The notes below the pieces were generated by a model. It saw only the letters and a program-made list of their open reading frames with translations. It was not told where the DNA came from and ran no database searches. From an uncultured Altererythrobacter sp. (GTDB lineage: Bacteria > Pseudomonadota > Alphaproteobacteria > Sphingomonadales > Sphingomonadaceae), in the NCBI GenBank assembly GCA_946886565.1, contig CAMPIX010000001.1, positions 1 through 64,000 on the forward strand: a stretch of DNA of 64,000 bases, in the 5' to 3' direction. Shown here piece by piece: positions 1-9,373 of this stretch (position 1 is the first letter of the stretch; each line of letters begins with the position of its first letter). The position numbers and the translations under genes were made by a program.

Positions 1-292
<292 letters not shown>

Positions 293-526
293 GTGTCACA
301 TACCAAGCGGGCACGATCCGAAGATCGCCAGCCAGCTAGGCATGAGCTTCAAGGAGCCGATACCTGCACTGTCAAACGTAATGGATACGAATGAACATGC
401 ATCACCCAGCGCAAACGTGGAGTTTGCGCCGGATGTGGCGTCGGCTTAATGGTACCGGTTACCGGAGCCTTGAGGTCCCCGGACCGGGCGCCGTCGCCCA
501 CATGTCCCTTCATCAAAAACCAACGA

Positions 527-538
527 TGTCAAAGAGCC
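527..538 (-). promoter_or_regulatory. boxA-like antitermination element of the rrn leader
   Basis: On the minus strand the leader contains GGCTCTTTGACA, which resembles the boxA (TGCTCTTTGA) of rRNA operons that loads the Nus antitermination complex. It lies about 235 bases before the mature 16S end and about 130 bases after the predicted start of transcription. The assignment rests on similarity and position only. Confidence 0.55.
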
Positions 539-666
539 GTCCAACAAAAGAGGCGGACAACAATGGAACCCCGATTTACACCGGGGGACCGGTTGTCCAC
601 TTATGTTGGCGACCGTAGCGGTCAGAGCCAGTCGTTAAGACCGGCAGCGCCGCGTCGGTGAGAGGC

Positions 667-695
667 CATATATGGGTGGCTTTGAGTCGGGTCAA
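667..695 (-). promoter_or_regulatory. predicted rrn operon promoter
   Basis: On the minus strand TTGACC (690-695) and TATATG (667-672) are separated by exactly 17 bases, a near-consensus sigma-70 promoter. An A/T-rich stretch (700-716) lies directly upstream and could act as an UP element, which is unusual in this GC-rich sequence. Transcription would start near 660 and run through the leader into 16S. Confidence 0.65.
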
Positions 696-899
696 CGGCT
701 TTTTGCAATTTTATTTCGCCGGACCCGCAAAGCTTTGGAAATCTTGAGTTTTCAGTCTCGATTTGGCCCCAAGACGGGTGTGATGGCGGGCTTGGTCCCA
801 GCGCATGCGCGACCGGCGGTGGCGAATCCCGGTTGAACGCCGTTCTTAGGCGCCGAATCCGCACCCTCGCGGACCTCCGAATGCGGCAAATCTTCACCT

Positions 900-2450
900 T
901 TGGACGCTAGTCGGCAGCACGTGAGCGAGATCAACCTCCCCTCGGCCGCGAGCGACGCCGCGTTCGCGCAGCGCGTTCGCCGTGCGCTCGCGTGGCGTTG
1001 GGGGACGCAGGTGCTCGCGCAGATCATCACCTGGACCTCGACGATTCTGGTCGTCCGTTTGCTTACGCCGGCGGACTACGGCCTGTTCGCCATGTCGCAG
1101 ACCGTGGTCACCGCGCTCGCCTTCCTCAACGGGCAGAGCTTCGCCACCTCGCTGATCCAGGCCGACAAGGTCGACGAGCGGCGAATCGGGCAGGTCTTCG
1201 CGCTGCTGCTGATGCTCAACGGAACGCTCGCGGCGACGCAGTTCCTCATGGCTCCCCTCGCGGCCGACTATTACAACCAGCCGCTGATCGCCGACATGCT
1301 GCGCATCCAGGCGCTGATCTTCCTCACTATCCCCTTCTCCGCACTGCCGCAGGAGCTGCTCGCGCGGCGGATCGAGTTCCGCAGCCAAGGACTGGTCAAC
1401 CTGATCTGCGCGCTGGTCGGCGCGGGCACCGCGCTCGCGCTGGCGTGGCGGGGATTCGGCGTCTGGGCCCTCGTCTACGCACCGATCGCGATGTTCGCGA
1501 CGCGCGCGATCGGGCTCACGCTTGTTGCGCGCGTGCTGGTGAAGCCGGTGTTCGACTTGCGCGGCGCCGGCGACCTCATCACGTTCGGCGGCGCGTTGAC
1601 GCTGTGCCAGCTGTTCTGGATCGTGCAGAGCCAGAGCGACATCGTGATCGCCGGGCGCGCGCTCGATACGCACGACCTCGGGCTCTACTCCGAAGCGCTG
1701 TTCCTGACGTTGATCGTCACCGGGCGATTCCTCCCGCCGATCAACGAGGTGGCTTTTCCCGCCTATGCCGAGCTGCACAAGGCCGGCCGCGCGCTCGCGC
1801 CCTATTTCCTGCGCACCGCGCGCACGGTGATGCTGGTGGTCGCGCCGGTCTACATCGGCCTCTCGCTCACCGCCGAGCCCGCGATCCTGACGCTGTTCGG
1901 CGAGAAGTGGGCCGAGATGGCGCCCTTCGTCGGGGGGCTTTCGCTGGCGATGCCGTTCTTCGCGATGCAGATCATCTGCTCCCCCACGACCAATGCGATC
2001 GGCCGGCCGCGGATCTATCTCGCCACGGCACTTTCGGGTGCGATCGTGTTTCCCTCCCTGTTCCTGATCGGAATCAACTTCGGCCCGATGGGCCTCGTCC
2101 ACGCCTGGTGGATCGCGGCGCCCGCACTGCTTGCAGTGACGCTTGCACTCACCCTGCCGGCGATCGGCGTGCACGTGCGCGAACTGCTTGCCGCGCTGGC
2201 TCCGGTGGCTGCAGCCTGCGGCCTGATGGCGGCGATGGTGCTGGGGTTGCGCGCATCGGTGGAGAATTGGGAACCGCTCGCGCAACTCGCCGCGCTCGCT
2301 ACTGCCGGCGCTGCCGTCTACGCGCTCACGCTGTGGCTCGCCTGGCCGGATATCGTGCGTGACGCCTGGGCCATGTTGCGCCGTCAGCCCGAAGCTCCGC
2401 GCGATCCTGCGACCATCCCGCCGGCCGCGCTCGGCACGCCACGCGCCTGA
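900..2450 (+). CDS. lipopolysaccharide biosynthesis flippase (MOP/Wzx-like)
   Basis: A 516-residue, very hydrophobic protein with about a dozen membrane segments, in the style of polysaccharide transporters of the MOP superfamily, which flip lipid-linked sugar repeat units across the inner membrane. The N-terminus has the family pattern (ALAWRWGTQVLAQIITWTST, then LLTPADYGLFAMSQTV). The TTG start at 900 is only one option; GTG at 921 would remove seven residues. It stands alone beside the rRNA operon with no sugar transferase genes nearby, so its substrate cannot be inferred. Confidence 0.85.
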   Translation: MDASRQHVSEINLPSAASDAAFAQRVRRALAWRWGTQVLAQIITWTSTILVVRLLTPADYGLFAMSQTVVTALAFLNGQSFATSLIQADKVDERRIGQVFALLLMLNGTLAATQFLMAPLAADYYNQPLIADMLRIQALIFLTIPFSALPQELLARRIEFRSQGLVNLICALVGAGTALALAWRGFGVWALVYAPIAMFATRAIGLTLVARVLVKPVFDLRGAGDLITFGGALTLCQLFWIVQSQSDIVIAGRALDTHDLGLYSEALFLTLIVTGRFLPPINEVAFPAYAELHKAGRALAPYFLRTARTVMLVVAPVYIGLSLTAEPAILTLFGEKWAEMAPFVGGLSLAMPFFAMQIICSPTTNAIGRPRIYLATALSGAIVFPSLFLIGINFGPMGLVHAWWIAAPALLAVTLALTLPAIGVHVRELLAALAPVAAACGLMAAMVLGLRASVENWEPLAQLAALATAGAAVYALTLWLAWPDIVRDAWAMLRRQPEAPRDPATIPPAALGTPRA

Positions 2451-2550
2451 CGAATCGGCTCCACGGCTCGATCTGCGTCGTCGACATGCGTTTGGCGGGA
2501 AGACGGGCGATGTGGTATGGTCCTGGCGACCAGTTGAATGGGAGATCGCC

Positions 2551-3552
2551 GTGCCGTTCCTCGTTCTAGCCGCCGGCGCGATGCTGCAGATGTCGTCGCC
2601 CGAGCCCGCCGAGGCGCCGGTGCCGGTTTCCGCGCCAACGCCTGCGCCGGCGCCGGTCGAGACCACCCCGCTCCTCGAACGAATGGCAGGAGCCGGCGGC
2701 GAGACCATCGAAAGCAGGACCGACTACTACCAGCGGATGACCGTACCTGTGACGATCGGCGGCGAAGGGCCGTTCCGCTTCATGATCGACACCGGCGCGC
2801 AGGCGACCGTGATCACCCGCGGCCTGAGCGACCAGCTCGCGCTCAAGTCCCTCGGCACCGCCACGGTGGTCGGCATGGCCAGCGCGCAGCAGGTCGAACT
2901 GGTCGAGGTCGACGGCCTCGAATTCGCCGCACGCACGATCGACAATCTTCACGCACCGCTGCTCGAGGCGCACCACGTGGGTGCGGACGGCATCCTCGGG
3001 CTTGATAGCCTGCAGGATCTACGGGTGCTGATCGATTTTCGCGAAGGCACGATCGCCGTCGACGATGCCAAGGCACTCGGGGGCAACCGCGGCTACGAGA
3101 TCGTCGTGCGTGCACGCCACAAGCTGGGTCGTCTGATTATCGCCGATGCCGAGATCGACGGGGTGGATACCGCAGTGGTCATCGACACGGGCGCGCAGGG
3201 CAATACCGGCAACCTGGAACTGCAACGCAAGCTCAGGGCCAAGAAGCTCGGAGTCGTGCGTTCGACCGACGTTCACGGCGTCGAACTCGTCGGAAATCTC
3301 GATTTCGCCGACTATCTTGAGATCGACGATATCCGGATCAACAATCTTCCGATCGCGTTCGCCGACGGGCCGGCCTTCGCCGCGCTCGATCTCGACCGCA
3401 GGCCTGCGTTGATTCTGGGTATGCGCGACTTGCGCATATTCGACCGGATCGCCATCGACTTCGAGTCGCGCAAGGTATTGTTCGACCTGCCCCCCGGGAT
3501 CGACCGACGCGGCCCGTCCATCGAACCGGGCTCTCTGCCGAGCCGGCTCTAG
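2551..3552 (+). CDS. exported retropepsin-like aspartic protease
   Basis: A 333-residue protein with two aspartic protease signatures: MIDTGAQATVI near residue 77 and VIDTGAQGNTG near residue 210. It therefore looks like a single-chain, two-lobed protease of the bacterial retropepsin-like/PDZ-free type. The GTG at 2551 is preferred because it begins a hydrophobic export segment (VPFLVLAAGAMLQM); the frame is open further upstream to 2359 but that part lacks protein-like composition. A Pro/Ala-rich linker follows the export segment. Its stop codon TAG at 3550-3552 is formed by the left end of an inverted-repeat element, so the original C-terminus may have been different. Confidence 0.8.
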   Translation: MPFLVLAAGAMLQMSSPEPAEAPVPVSAPTPAPAPVETTPLLERMAGAGGETIESRTDYYQRMTVPVTIGGEGPFRFMIDTGAQATVITRGLSDQLALKSLGTATVVGMASAQQVELVEVDGLEFAARTIDNLHAPLLEAHHVGADGILGLDSLQDLRVLIDFREGTIAVDDAKALGGNRGYEIVVRARHKLGRLIIADAEIDGVDTAVVIDTGAQGNTGNLELQRKLRAKKLGVVRSTDVHGVELVGNLDFADYLEIDDIRINNLPIAFADGPAFAALDLDRRPALILGMRDLRIFDRIAIDFESRKVLFDLPPGIDRRGPSIEPGSLPSRL

Positions 3553-3717
3553 GCTGTATCGACATTCAGATGATGGCGAGCCGGACTCGCAGACGGCCGA
3601 AGGTCAAAATGGTGGATTTTCGAGACCCGGAGCGCAGCGTGCTGACAGCACGTGAGCACCAGAAGCTCGGAAAGCCGCCATTTGCAGGCCGTCAGGGCTG
3701 AATGTCGATACAGCCTA
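3550..3717. repeat. MITE-like palindromic element with TA ends
   Basis: A 168-bp element with perfect 20-bp terminal inverted repeats (left TAGGCTGTATCGACATTCAG at 3550-3569, its reverse complement at 3698-3717). The outermost TA on both sides looks like a TA target duplication, as made by IS630/Tc1-mariner transposases. The interior is an imperfect palindrome centred on CGTGCT-gac-AGCACG, with a second pairing between AAATGGTGG-type and CCGCCATTT-type arms. It has no coding capacity, so it would depend on a transposase in trans. It overlaps the last codon of the protease gene. Confidence 0.8.
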
Positions 3718-3776
3718 GCGCTCCCACAGGCTCCGCTCCATTGCGCGGGGCACCAGGCGTCGCCAAATAACGCGCG

Positions 3777-5594
3777 ATGCCGCCCGATACCCCTTCCTCC
3801 GCCTCGGCCGATCATGACGGCTGGGCGACGATCCGGCGTTTCCTCCCCTACCTCTGGCCGCGCGACAACGCGGCGCTTCGGCGGCGCATCGTCGTCGCGC
3901 TCGCGCTGGTGCTAGCCGCCAAGGCGATCACGCTCGCGCTGCCTTATGCTTACAAGGGCGCGGTGGACGCGATGGCGACACCCGCCGACGGGGCGACCTC
4001 GCTCGCGCTCGCGCTGGTGCTTGCCTATGCCGCCGGGCGGCTCGGCGCGATCGTGTTCGACAATTTGCGCAACGTCGCCTTCGAACGGGTCGGGCAGGAG
4101 GCAACACGCCATCTTGCCGAAGACACTTTCGCGCGCCTTCATCGCCTATCCTTGCGCTTCCACCTCTCGCGCCGCACCGGCGAGGTCACCAAGACGGTCG
4201 AGCGCGGGACCAAGAGCATCGATTCGATGCTCTACTTCCTGCTGTTCAACATCGCGCCGACGGTGATCGAGCTCATCGCCGTGGGCGTGATCTTCTATCT
4301 CAACTTCGGCTGGGGTCTCGTGCTGGCGACCGCGCTCACCGTGACCGCCTATGTCGCCCTGACACGCTGGATCACCGAATGGCGCGCCACGCTGCGCAAG
4401 GAGATGAACGATCTCGACGGCCAGGCGCTTTCGCGCGCGGTCGATTCGCTGCTCAATTACGAGACGGTGAAGTACTTCGGCGCCGAAGGCCGCGAGCGCG
4501 AGCGCTACGGCCGCGCCGCCCGCGCCTATGCCGAGGCGGCGATCCGCAGCGAGAATTCGCTCGGCCTGCTCAACGTCACGCAGGCGGTCATCACCAACCT
4601 GCTGATGGGCGGCGCGATGGCCTATACCGTGTGGGGCTGGAGCCGGGGGGAACTCACCACGGGCGACCTCGTGTTCGTCAACGCCTATCTCGTGCAACTT
4701 TTCCGCCCGCTCGACATGCTCGGCTGGGTCTATCGCACCGTCCGCCAGGGTCTGATCGACATGGCCGCCATGTTCGCCTTGATCGACACCCAGGCCGAAA
4801 TCGAGGACAAGCCGGGCGCTCCGGCGCTCGTGGTCCGCCGCCCCTCGGTCGCGTTTCAGGACGTGGTGTTCGGCTACGAGCCCGAGCGGACGATCCTCCA
4901 CGGCCTCAGCTTCGAAGTGCCCGCCGGAGCACACGTCGCGATCGTGGGGCCCTCGGGCGCGGGAAAGTCCACCATCGCGCGGCTGCTGTTCCGCTTCTAC
5001 GATCCGTGGAGCGGCCGCATCCTCATAGACGGGCAGCATATCTCCGAAGTCACGCAGGCCAGTCTGCGCGCGGCGATCGGCATTGTTCCGCAGGACAGTG
5101 TGCTGTTCAACGACACGATCGGCTACAACGTCGCCTATGGTCGCAGCGGGGCAACGCACGAGGAGATCGTCCGCGCCGCGAAAGACGCCGCGATCCTGCC
5201 GTTCATCGAGCGCCTGCCCGATGGGTTCGAAACCGAGGTGGGCGAGCGTGGCCTCAAGCTTTCGGGCGGCGAGAAGCAGCGGGTCGCGATCGCGCGCACG
5301 CTGGTCAAGAACCCGCCGATCCTGCTGCTCGACGAAGCGACCAGCGCGCTCGATTCGCGCACCGAGCAGGATATTCTCGCCACGCTCCACCGGGTCAGTG
5401 AGCATCGCACCAGCATCTCGATCGCTCACCGCCTCTCAACGATCGCCGACGCCGACGAAATCCTCGTGATGGAGCACGGTCGCCTCGCCGAACGCGGCAG
5501 CCACATCGCGCTCCTGCGTGCCGATGGCCTCTACGCCGACATGTGGGCACGCCAGCAGGCGGAGCGCGAGAAGACGAGCGAGGCGGCGGAGTAG
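3777..5594 (+). CDS. atm1: Atm1/HMT1-type ABC exporter (permease-ATPase fusion)
   Basis: A 605-residue half transporter: a six-helix membrane domain (about residues 30-330) and an ATPase domain with Walker A GPSGAGKS near 391, signature LSGGE near 495 and Walker B ILLLDEA near 515. The N-terminus (DGWATIRRFLPYLWP) closely resembles NaAtm1 of Novosphingobium aromaticivorans, a homodimer that exports glutathione conjugates and helps with heavy-metal tolerance; mitochondrial Atm1 is the orthologue. Substrate by analogy: glutathione-based persulfides or metal conjugates. Monocistronic, following the MITE-like element. Confidence 0.93.
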   Translation: MPPDTPSSASADHDGWATIRRFLPYLWPRDNAALRRRIVVALALVLAAKAITLALPYAYKGAVDAMATPADGATSLALALVLAYAAGRLGAIVFDNLRNVAFERVGQEATRHLAEDTFARLHRLSLRFHLSRRTGEVTKTVERGTKSIDSMLYFLLFNIAPTVIELIAVGVIFYLNFGWGLVLATALTVTAYVALTRWITEWRATLRKEMNDLDGQALSRAVDSLLNYETVKYFGAEGRERERYGRAARAYAEAAIRSENSLGLLNVTQAVITNLLMGGAMAYTVWGWSRGELTTGDLVFVNAYLVQLFRPLDMLGWVYRTVRQGLIDMAAMFALIDTQAEIEDKPGAPALVVRRPSVAFQDVVFGYEPERTILHGLSFEVPAGAHVAIVGPSGAGKSTIARLLFRFYDPWSGRILIDGQHISEVTQASLRAAIGIVPQDSVLFNDTIGYNVAYGRSGATHEEIVRAAKDAAILPFIERLPDGFETEVGERGLKLSGGEKQRVAIARTLVKNPPILLLDEATSALDSRTEQDILATLHRVSEHRTSISIAHRLSTIADADEILVMEHGRLAERGSHIALLRADGLYADMWARQQAEREKTSEAAE

Positions 5595-5617
5595 ATTGGG
5601 GCGAAAGGAGACTCTCT

Positions 5618-5776
5618 CGATCCTCCCCATTTTCGTGTCGACGCAAATGGGGAGGTGGCAGACGCTGCAAGCGTCTGACGGAGGGGCACTGGCGGGAGAA
5701 TACCCCTCCACCCCGAGCCGCTTCGCGTCTCGCGGTCCCCCTCCCCATTTGGCCTGCGGCAAAATGGAGAGGATTG
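5618..5776. repeat. intergenic palindromic repeat
   Basis: The space between the ABC exporter and the GFA gene is filled by nested inverted repeats: CCTCCCCATTTT (5622-5633) with AAATGGGGAGG (5645-5655), GACGC-tgcaa-GCGTC (5661-5675), and an outer pairing of the left arm with CAAAATGGAGAGGATTG near 5760-5776. The two genes converge here, so transcribed hairpins could also end both messages. It resembles dispersed G+C-rich repeats common in sphingomonad intergenic spaces. Copy number cannot be seen from this window. Confidence 0.6.
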
Positions 5777-5782
5777 GTGAGA

Positions 5783-6178
5783 TCACCCCGGATAGCGCTC
5801 GAACCGTGGCAGCTCGCCGAGCGCGCCCTCCCACGGCAGTTCGTCGGCGGTCTGGACGTGGATCTGCGGCGGGTAATTCTCGGGGTCGTCGAGCGTCGCG
5901 ATCTGGATATCGACCAGCCCGGGCAGGACCTTCTCGTTCACGTAGTAGAGGCCGGTGCCGCAGGCCCCGCAAAAATAGCGCTCGGCGTCCGTCGAGGAAC
6001 GGTAGAGCGCCGGTTCACCTTCGACCACCGCGAATTCGTCGCTGGCGACTGCCATCCACGCCACCCCGGCCGCGCCCGCGCAGCGCCGGCAGTCCTCGCA
6101 ATGGCAGACCGAAGCGTGCTTGGGCTCGCCCTCGACACGATAACGCACCGCGCCGCAATGACATCTTCCGCCGGTCAT
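5783..6178 (-). CDS. GFA/CENP-V domain zinc protein
   Basis: A 131-residue protein with the cysteine pattern of the GFA (glutathione-dependent formaldehyde-activating, CENP-V/GFA) family: CHCGAVRY near residue 7, CHCEDCRRC near residue 25 and CGACG near residue 96, which together bind two zinc ions. The family name comes from one bacterial enzyme; most members have no proven reaction, so a glutathione- or thiol-adduct role is only inferred. It converges with the ABC exporter and lies downstream of hslU on the same strand, 52 bases away. Confidence 0.85.
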   Translation of the reverse strand: MTGGRCHCGAVRYRVEGEPKHASVCHCEDCRRCAGAAGVAWMAVASDEFAVVEGEPALYRSSTDAERYFCGACGTGLYYVNEKVLPGLVDIQIATLDDPENYPPQIHVQTADELPWEGALGELPRFERYPG

Positions 6179-6230
6179 AAAGCTCTCCTCCGACTCGTTC
6201 GGTGGAAGAACATATCAGGTACGAGAATCG

Positions 6231-7532
6231 CTACAAGATGTACTTCGACAGGTCGCTGTCCTCGGCCAGTTCCTCGAGCCGTTCGCGCACGTAGGCGGCG
6301 TCGATCGTCACCGTTTCGCCGGTGTGCTCCTCGGCGGCGAAGCTCAATTCCTCGAGCAGCTTCTCCATCACCGTCTGCAGGCGGCGCGCGCCGATGTTCT
6401 CGACGCTCTCGTTCACCTGCGCGGCGATCCGCGCGATTTCGCGCACCGCATCGTCGCCCAGCGTCAGCGTGACCTGCTCTGTGCCGAGCAGCGCCTTGTA
6501 CTGGGTGACGAGATTGGCGCGCGTTTCGCTGAGGATGCGCACGAAATCCTCCTCGGTCAGCGCGCGCAGCTCGACCCGGATCGGCAGGCGGCCCTGAAGC
6601 TCGGGCAGCATGTCGCTCGGCTTGGCGAGATGGAACGCGCCGCTGGCGATGAACAGCACGTGGTCGGTCTTCATCGGACCGTACTTGGTGCTGACGGTGG
6701 TGCCCTCGATCAGCGGCAGCAGGTCGCGCTGCACGCCCTCGCGGCTGACCGAGCCGCCGCGCACGTCGCTGACCGCGATCTTGTCGATTTCGTCGAGGAA
6801 CACGATCCCGTTGGTCTCGGCGTTCTCGAGCGCGACGCGGGCGACGTCGTCCTGATCCATGCGGCGCTCGGATTCCTCCTCCACCAGCTTGTCCCACGCG
6901 TCGGGCACCTTGAGCTTGCGGCGCTTGAGGTTCTGCTTGCCCATCGCCTTGCCGAGCATGTCGGAGAGGTTGATCATGCCGACGTTGCCGCCCATGCCCG
7001 GGATGTCGAACGGCATCTGCGGCGCGTCTTCGACCTCGATCTCGACCTCGACCTCGTTCATCGCGTTCTGGACGATACGTTCGCGAAACGATTCGCGGGT
7101 CGCCTCGCTCGCGTTCTCGCCGACCAGCGCCTTGAGCAGCCGATCCATCGCCGCCTTGCTCGCCGCCTCGCGCACCGCTTCCCGGCGGCGGTCCTTCTCG
7201 AGCCGGATCGCCTCCTCGACCAGATCGCGCGCAATCTGCTCGACGTCGCGGCCGACGTAACCGACTTCGGTGAACTTGGTCGCCTCGACCTTCACGAACG
7301 GCGCGTCGGCGAGCTTGGCCAGCCGGCGGCTGATCTCGGTCTTGCCGCAGCCGGTGGGGCCGATCATCAGGATGTTCTTGGGCGTCACCTCGTCGCGCAG
7401 GTCGGGCGAGAGGCGCTGGCGGCGCCAGCGGTTCCGCAGCGCCACCGCGACCGCGCGCTTGGCTTCCTTCTGGCCGACGATATGCTCGTCGAGCGCGGCG
7501 ACGATCGCCTTGGGGGTAAGTGCTTCGGTCAT
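6231..7532 (-). CDS. hslU: HslU, ATPase subunit of the HslUV protease
   Basis: A 433-residue AAA+ unfoldase with Walker [11 protein letters not shown] near residue 53, the inserted I-domain (about residues 110-240), Walker [13 protein letters not shown] near 247 and a conserved C-terminal tail ending DLSKYIL that inserts between HslV subunits. A hexamer unfolds substrates and feeds them to HslV. It starts 26 bases after the hslV stop, so the two form an operon. Length and all motifs are normal for the family. Confidence 0.98.
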   Translation of the reverse strand: MTEALTPKAIVAALDEHIVGQKEAKRAVAVALRNRWRRQRLSPDLRDEVTPKNILMIGPTGCGKTEISRRLAKLADAPFVKVEATKFTEVGYVGRDVEQIARDLVEEAIRLEKDRRREAVREAASKAAMDRLLKALVGENASEATRESFRERIVQNAMNEVEVEIEVEDAPQMPFDIPGMGGNVGMINLSDMLGKAMGKQNLKRRKLKVPDAWDKLVEEESERRMDQDDVARVALENAETNGIVFLDEIDKIAVSDVRGGSVSREGVQRDLLPLIEGTTVSTKYGPMKTDHVLFIASGAFHLAKPSDMLPELQGRLPIRVELRALTEEDFVRILSETRANLVTQYKALLGTEQVTLTLGDDAVREIARIAAQVNESVENIGARRLQTVMEKLLEELSFAAEEHTGETVTIDAAYVRERLEELAEDSDLSKYIL

Positions 7533-7558
7533 GTTCTCAGAAATTCCGGTAGACGGGA

Positions 7559-8119
7559 TCAGACGGTTTCAAGCGTCACGTTGCCGTTGGTGAACACGCA
7601 GATGTCGGCGGCGACCGCCATCGCCTTGCGTGCGATCTGCTCCGCGTCGTCCTCGTAGGCGTCCAGCGCCCGCGCAGCGGCGAGCGCGTAATTCCCGCCG
7701 CTGCCGATCGCCGCAATCCCGGCCTCGGGCTCGAGCACATCGCCGTTGCCGGTCAACACCAGCAGGCTGTCCTTGTCGGCGACGATCATCAGCGCTTCGA
7801 GATTGCGCAGGTATTTGTCGGTGCGCCAGTCCTTGGCGAGCTCGACGCAGGCGCGCATCAGCTGGCCGCTATATTGCTCGAGCTTCTTCTCGAGCCGTTC
7901 GAACAGGGTGAAGGCGTCGGCGGTCGCACCCGCGAACCCAGCCACGACAGAGCCATCCTTGCCGATCCGGCGGACCTTGCGCGCGTTGGGCTTCATCACG
8001 GTATTGCCCATCGAGACCTGACCGTCGCCGGCGACGACGGTCTTGCCGTCCTTCTTCACCCCGATGATGGTGGTGCCATGCCACTGGATCAGGCCGTGGC
8101 TCGCCGCATTTTCGCTCAT
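7559..8119 (-). CDS. hslV: HslV, threonine peptidase subunit of HslUV
   Basis: A 186-residue proteasome-beta-like peptidase. The catalytic threonine is exposed by removal of a propeptide of about 15 residues (cleavage before [20 protein letters not shown]), with the family's lysine and GDGQVS motif following. Two hexameric rings form the chamber capped by HslU. First gene of the hslVU operon; the spacing and order are those found across Proteobacteria. Confidence 0.98.
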   Translation of the reverse strand: MSENAASHGLIQWHGTTIIGVKKDGKTVVAGDGQVSMGNTVMKPNARKVRRIGKDGSVVAGFAGATADAFTLFERLEKKLEQYSGQLMRACVELAKDWRTDKYLRNLEALMIVADKDSLLVLTGNGDVLEPEAGIAAIGSGGNYALAAARALDAYEDDAEQIARKAMAVAADICVFTNGNVTLETV

Positions 8120-8182
8120 GCCGCGCGATATGGGTAGCCGCGCGTGCCGGTCAAGCGAAGCGGGGACCAGGCGAGCGCCCCC

Positions 8183-8656
8183 TCAGCTTCCGGGGCCGCC
8201 TGCTGGCGCGCCCATGCCTGCCGCGCCGACGCGACCGATGTTGCCGAATAGATCCTCGAAGAAGCCGCGCTCGCGCCCGAGCGTGGGCGTCTCTTCACCG
8301 TCGGGCTCGAGATAGACGACCTGCTCCAGCCCCGATTGCTCGGTCGAGACCACATTGCCCTGTGCATCGAAGGTCACCGCGAGCACCGCATGCTCCTTGA
8401 TCGTCGGAGCGACGAACGGGCGGCGGCCGGTGATGCTGGAGACATAGTACCAGGTCGGATCGCCGAACTGGCTGATAAAGCTCGGCCGGCCGAGTGTGGC
8501 GGCGACCGATTGCTGATTGTCGATGCCAGGCTGGACCGCCGCGACGAGCACCGGATCCCGGATATAACCGCGGCTCTCGCGAATCGAGCTGCACCCGCCA
8601 GCCGCCAATGCGCCCGCGAGCACCGCCGCCAGCCCGAGAACCTTGCCAGCCTTCAT
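8183..8656 (-). CDS. bamE: BamE-like outer-membrane assembly lipoprotein
   Basis: A 157-residue lipoprotein: signal peptide, lipobox with Cys22 (LAAGGC), then the SmpA/OmlA fold with GIDNQQSVAATLGRPSF and PTWYYVSSITGRRPF. BamE is an accessory subunit of the BAM machine, which inserts beta-barrel proteins into the outer membrane. The C-terminus carries an extra Gly/Ala/Pro-rich tail. It is transcribed away from the neighbouring bc1-chaperone gene, sharing a divergent promoter region of about 195 bases; this bamE/chaperone/DUF177 arrangement is common in Sphingomonadales. Confidence 0.9.
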   Translation of the reverse strand: MKAGKVLGLAAVLAGALAAGGCSSIRESRGYIRDPVLVAAVQPGIDNQQSVAATLGRPSFISQFGDPTWYYVSSITGRRPFVAPTIKEHAVLAVTFDAQGNVVSTEQSGLEQVVYLEPDGEETPTLGRERGFFEDLFGNIGRVGAAGMGAPAGGPGS

Positions 8657-8851
8657 CGAAAACCCTTCTTCATCGAGAAACCTTCCGAAATCGTCGCGCG
8701 CGCCTTTGCCAGCCCCTTTGCCAGCCGCCGCGAAACCCTCTATCGGCCCGAGCCTTACGGCGATGCGCGCGCGCTTGCAACTTTGCCGCTCGCGCGCCTT
8801 GCGCAGCGCGGCTTGAATTGCCGCTGAACATTCGAGACGAGCACACCGGCG

Positions 8852-9373
8852 ATGTCATTTCTTGCGAAGATCTTCGGGCGCACGCCCGATCCCAAGGCGG
8901 AGTTCGCTCCCCTCTACCGCGCGGTGATATCGATCGCCCGCCAGCCCGCATGGTACGCCGAGTGCGGCGTCGCCGACACCGAAGAGGGGCGGTTCGATAT
9001 GCTCAGCGCCGCGCTCGCCGTGGTCATTCTGCGGATGGAAGCGAGCGCCGACCTGCGCCCCGCCGCCGCGCTGCTGACCGAGCTGTTCGTCGAGGACATC
9101 GAGGGGCAGTTGCGCCAGCAGGGGATCGGCGATCCGACGCTCGGCAAGCGCATGGGCAAGCTGATGAGCGCGCTGGGTGGCCGGATCGGCGTCTACCGCG
9201 CAGGGCTGGCACAGGAGAACGACGACTCTCTGGTCGACGCGATCGGACGTAACGTCTCGTTCAACGAAGGCGGCGGCGATTCCGCCTGTGTCGCCGCGCG
9301 GCTGCGGACGTTCGACGCGACCTTGCGCAATCTCTCCGACCGCGCCCTGATCGAGGCGAAGTTCGCCCGATGA
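8852..9373 (+). CDS. ubiquinol-cytochrome c chaperone (Cbp3-like)
   Basis: A 173-residue all-helical protein of the ubiquinol-cytochrome c chaperone family, the bacterial relative of mitochondrial Cbp3/UQCC1, which helps assemble cytochrome b of complex III. Recognisable parts are ARQPAWYAECGVADTEEGRFD and the DPTLGKRMGKLMSALGGRIGVY segment. Its stop overlaps the next start (ATGA at 9370-9373), so it is translationally coupled to the DUF177 gene. Function is assigned by family only. Confidence 0.85.
   Translation: MSFLAKIFGRTPDPKAEFAPLYRAVISIARQPAWYAECGVADTEEGRFDMLSAALAVVILRMEASADLRPAAALLTELFVEDIEGQLRQQGIGDPTLGKRMGKLMSALGGRIGVYRAGLAQENDDSLVDAIGRNVSFNEGGGDSACVAARLRTFDATLRNLSDRALIEAKFAR

Larger units (their letters stand above)
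293..899 (-). other. rRNA operon leader and promoter region, no gene
   Basis: About 600 bases without a credible coding region. Reading on the minus strand they hold the rRNA promoter, a boxA-like antitermination element and the leader to 16S. The short open frames here overlap each other and lack ribosome sites. The part next to 900 must also contain the promoter of the rightward flippase gene, which I could not place. Confidence 0.75.

Noticed and set aside
894..2708. 604-codon open frame on the minus strand
   Set aside because: It lies opposite the flippase and the protease genes and is rich in Arg/Gly/Asp/His, the usual shadow in GC-rich DNA; no family features.
4146..5429. 427-codon open frame on the minus strand
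   Set aside because: Antisense to the Atm1 ATPase region; shadow composition and no family signature.
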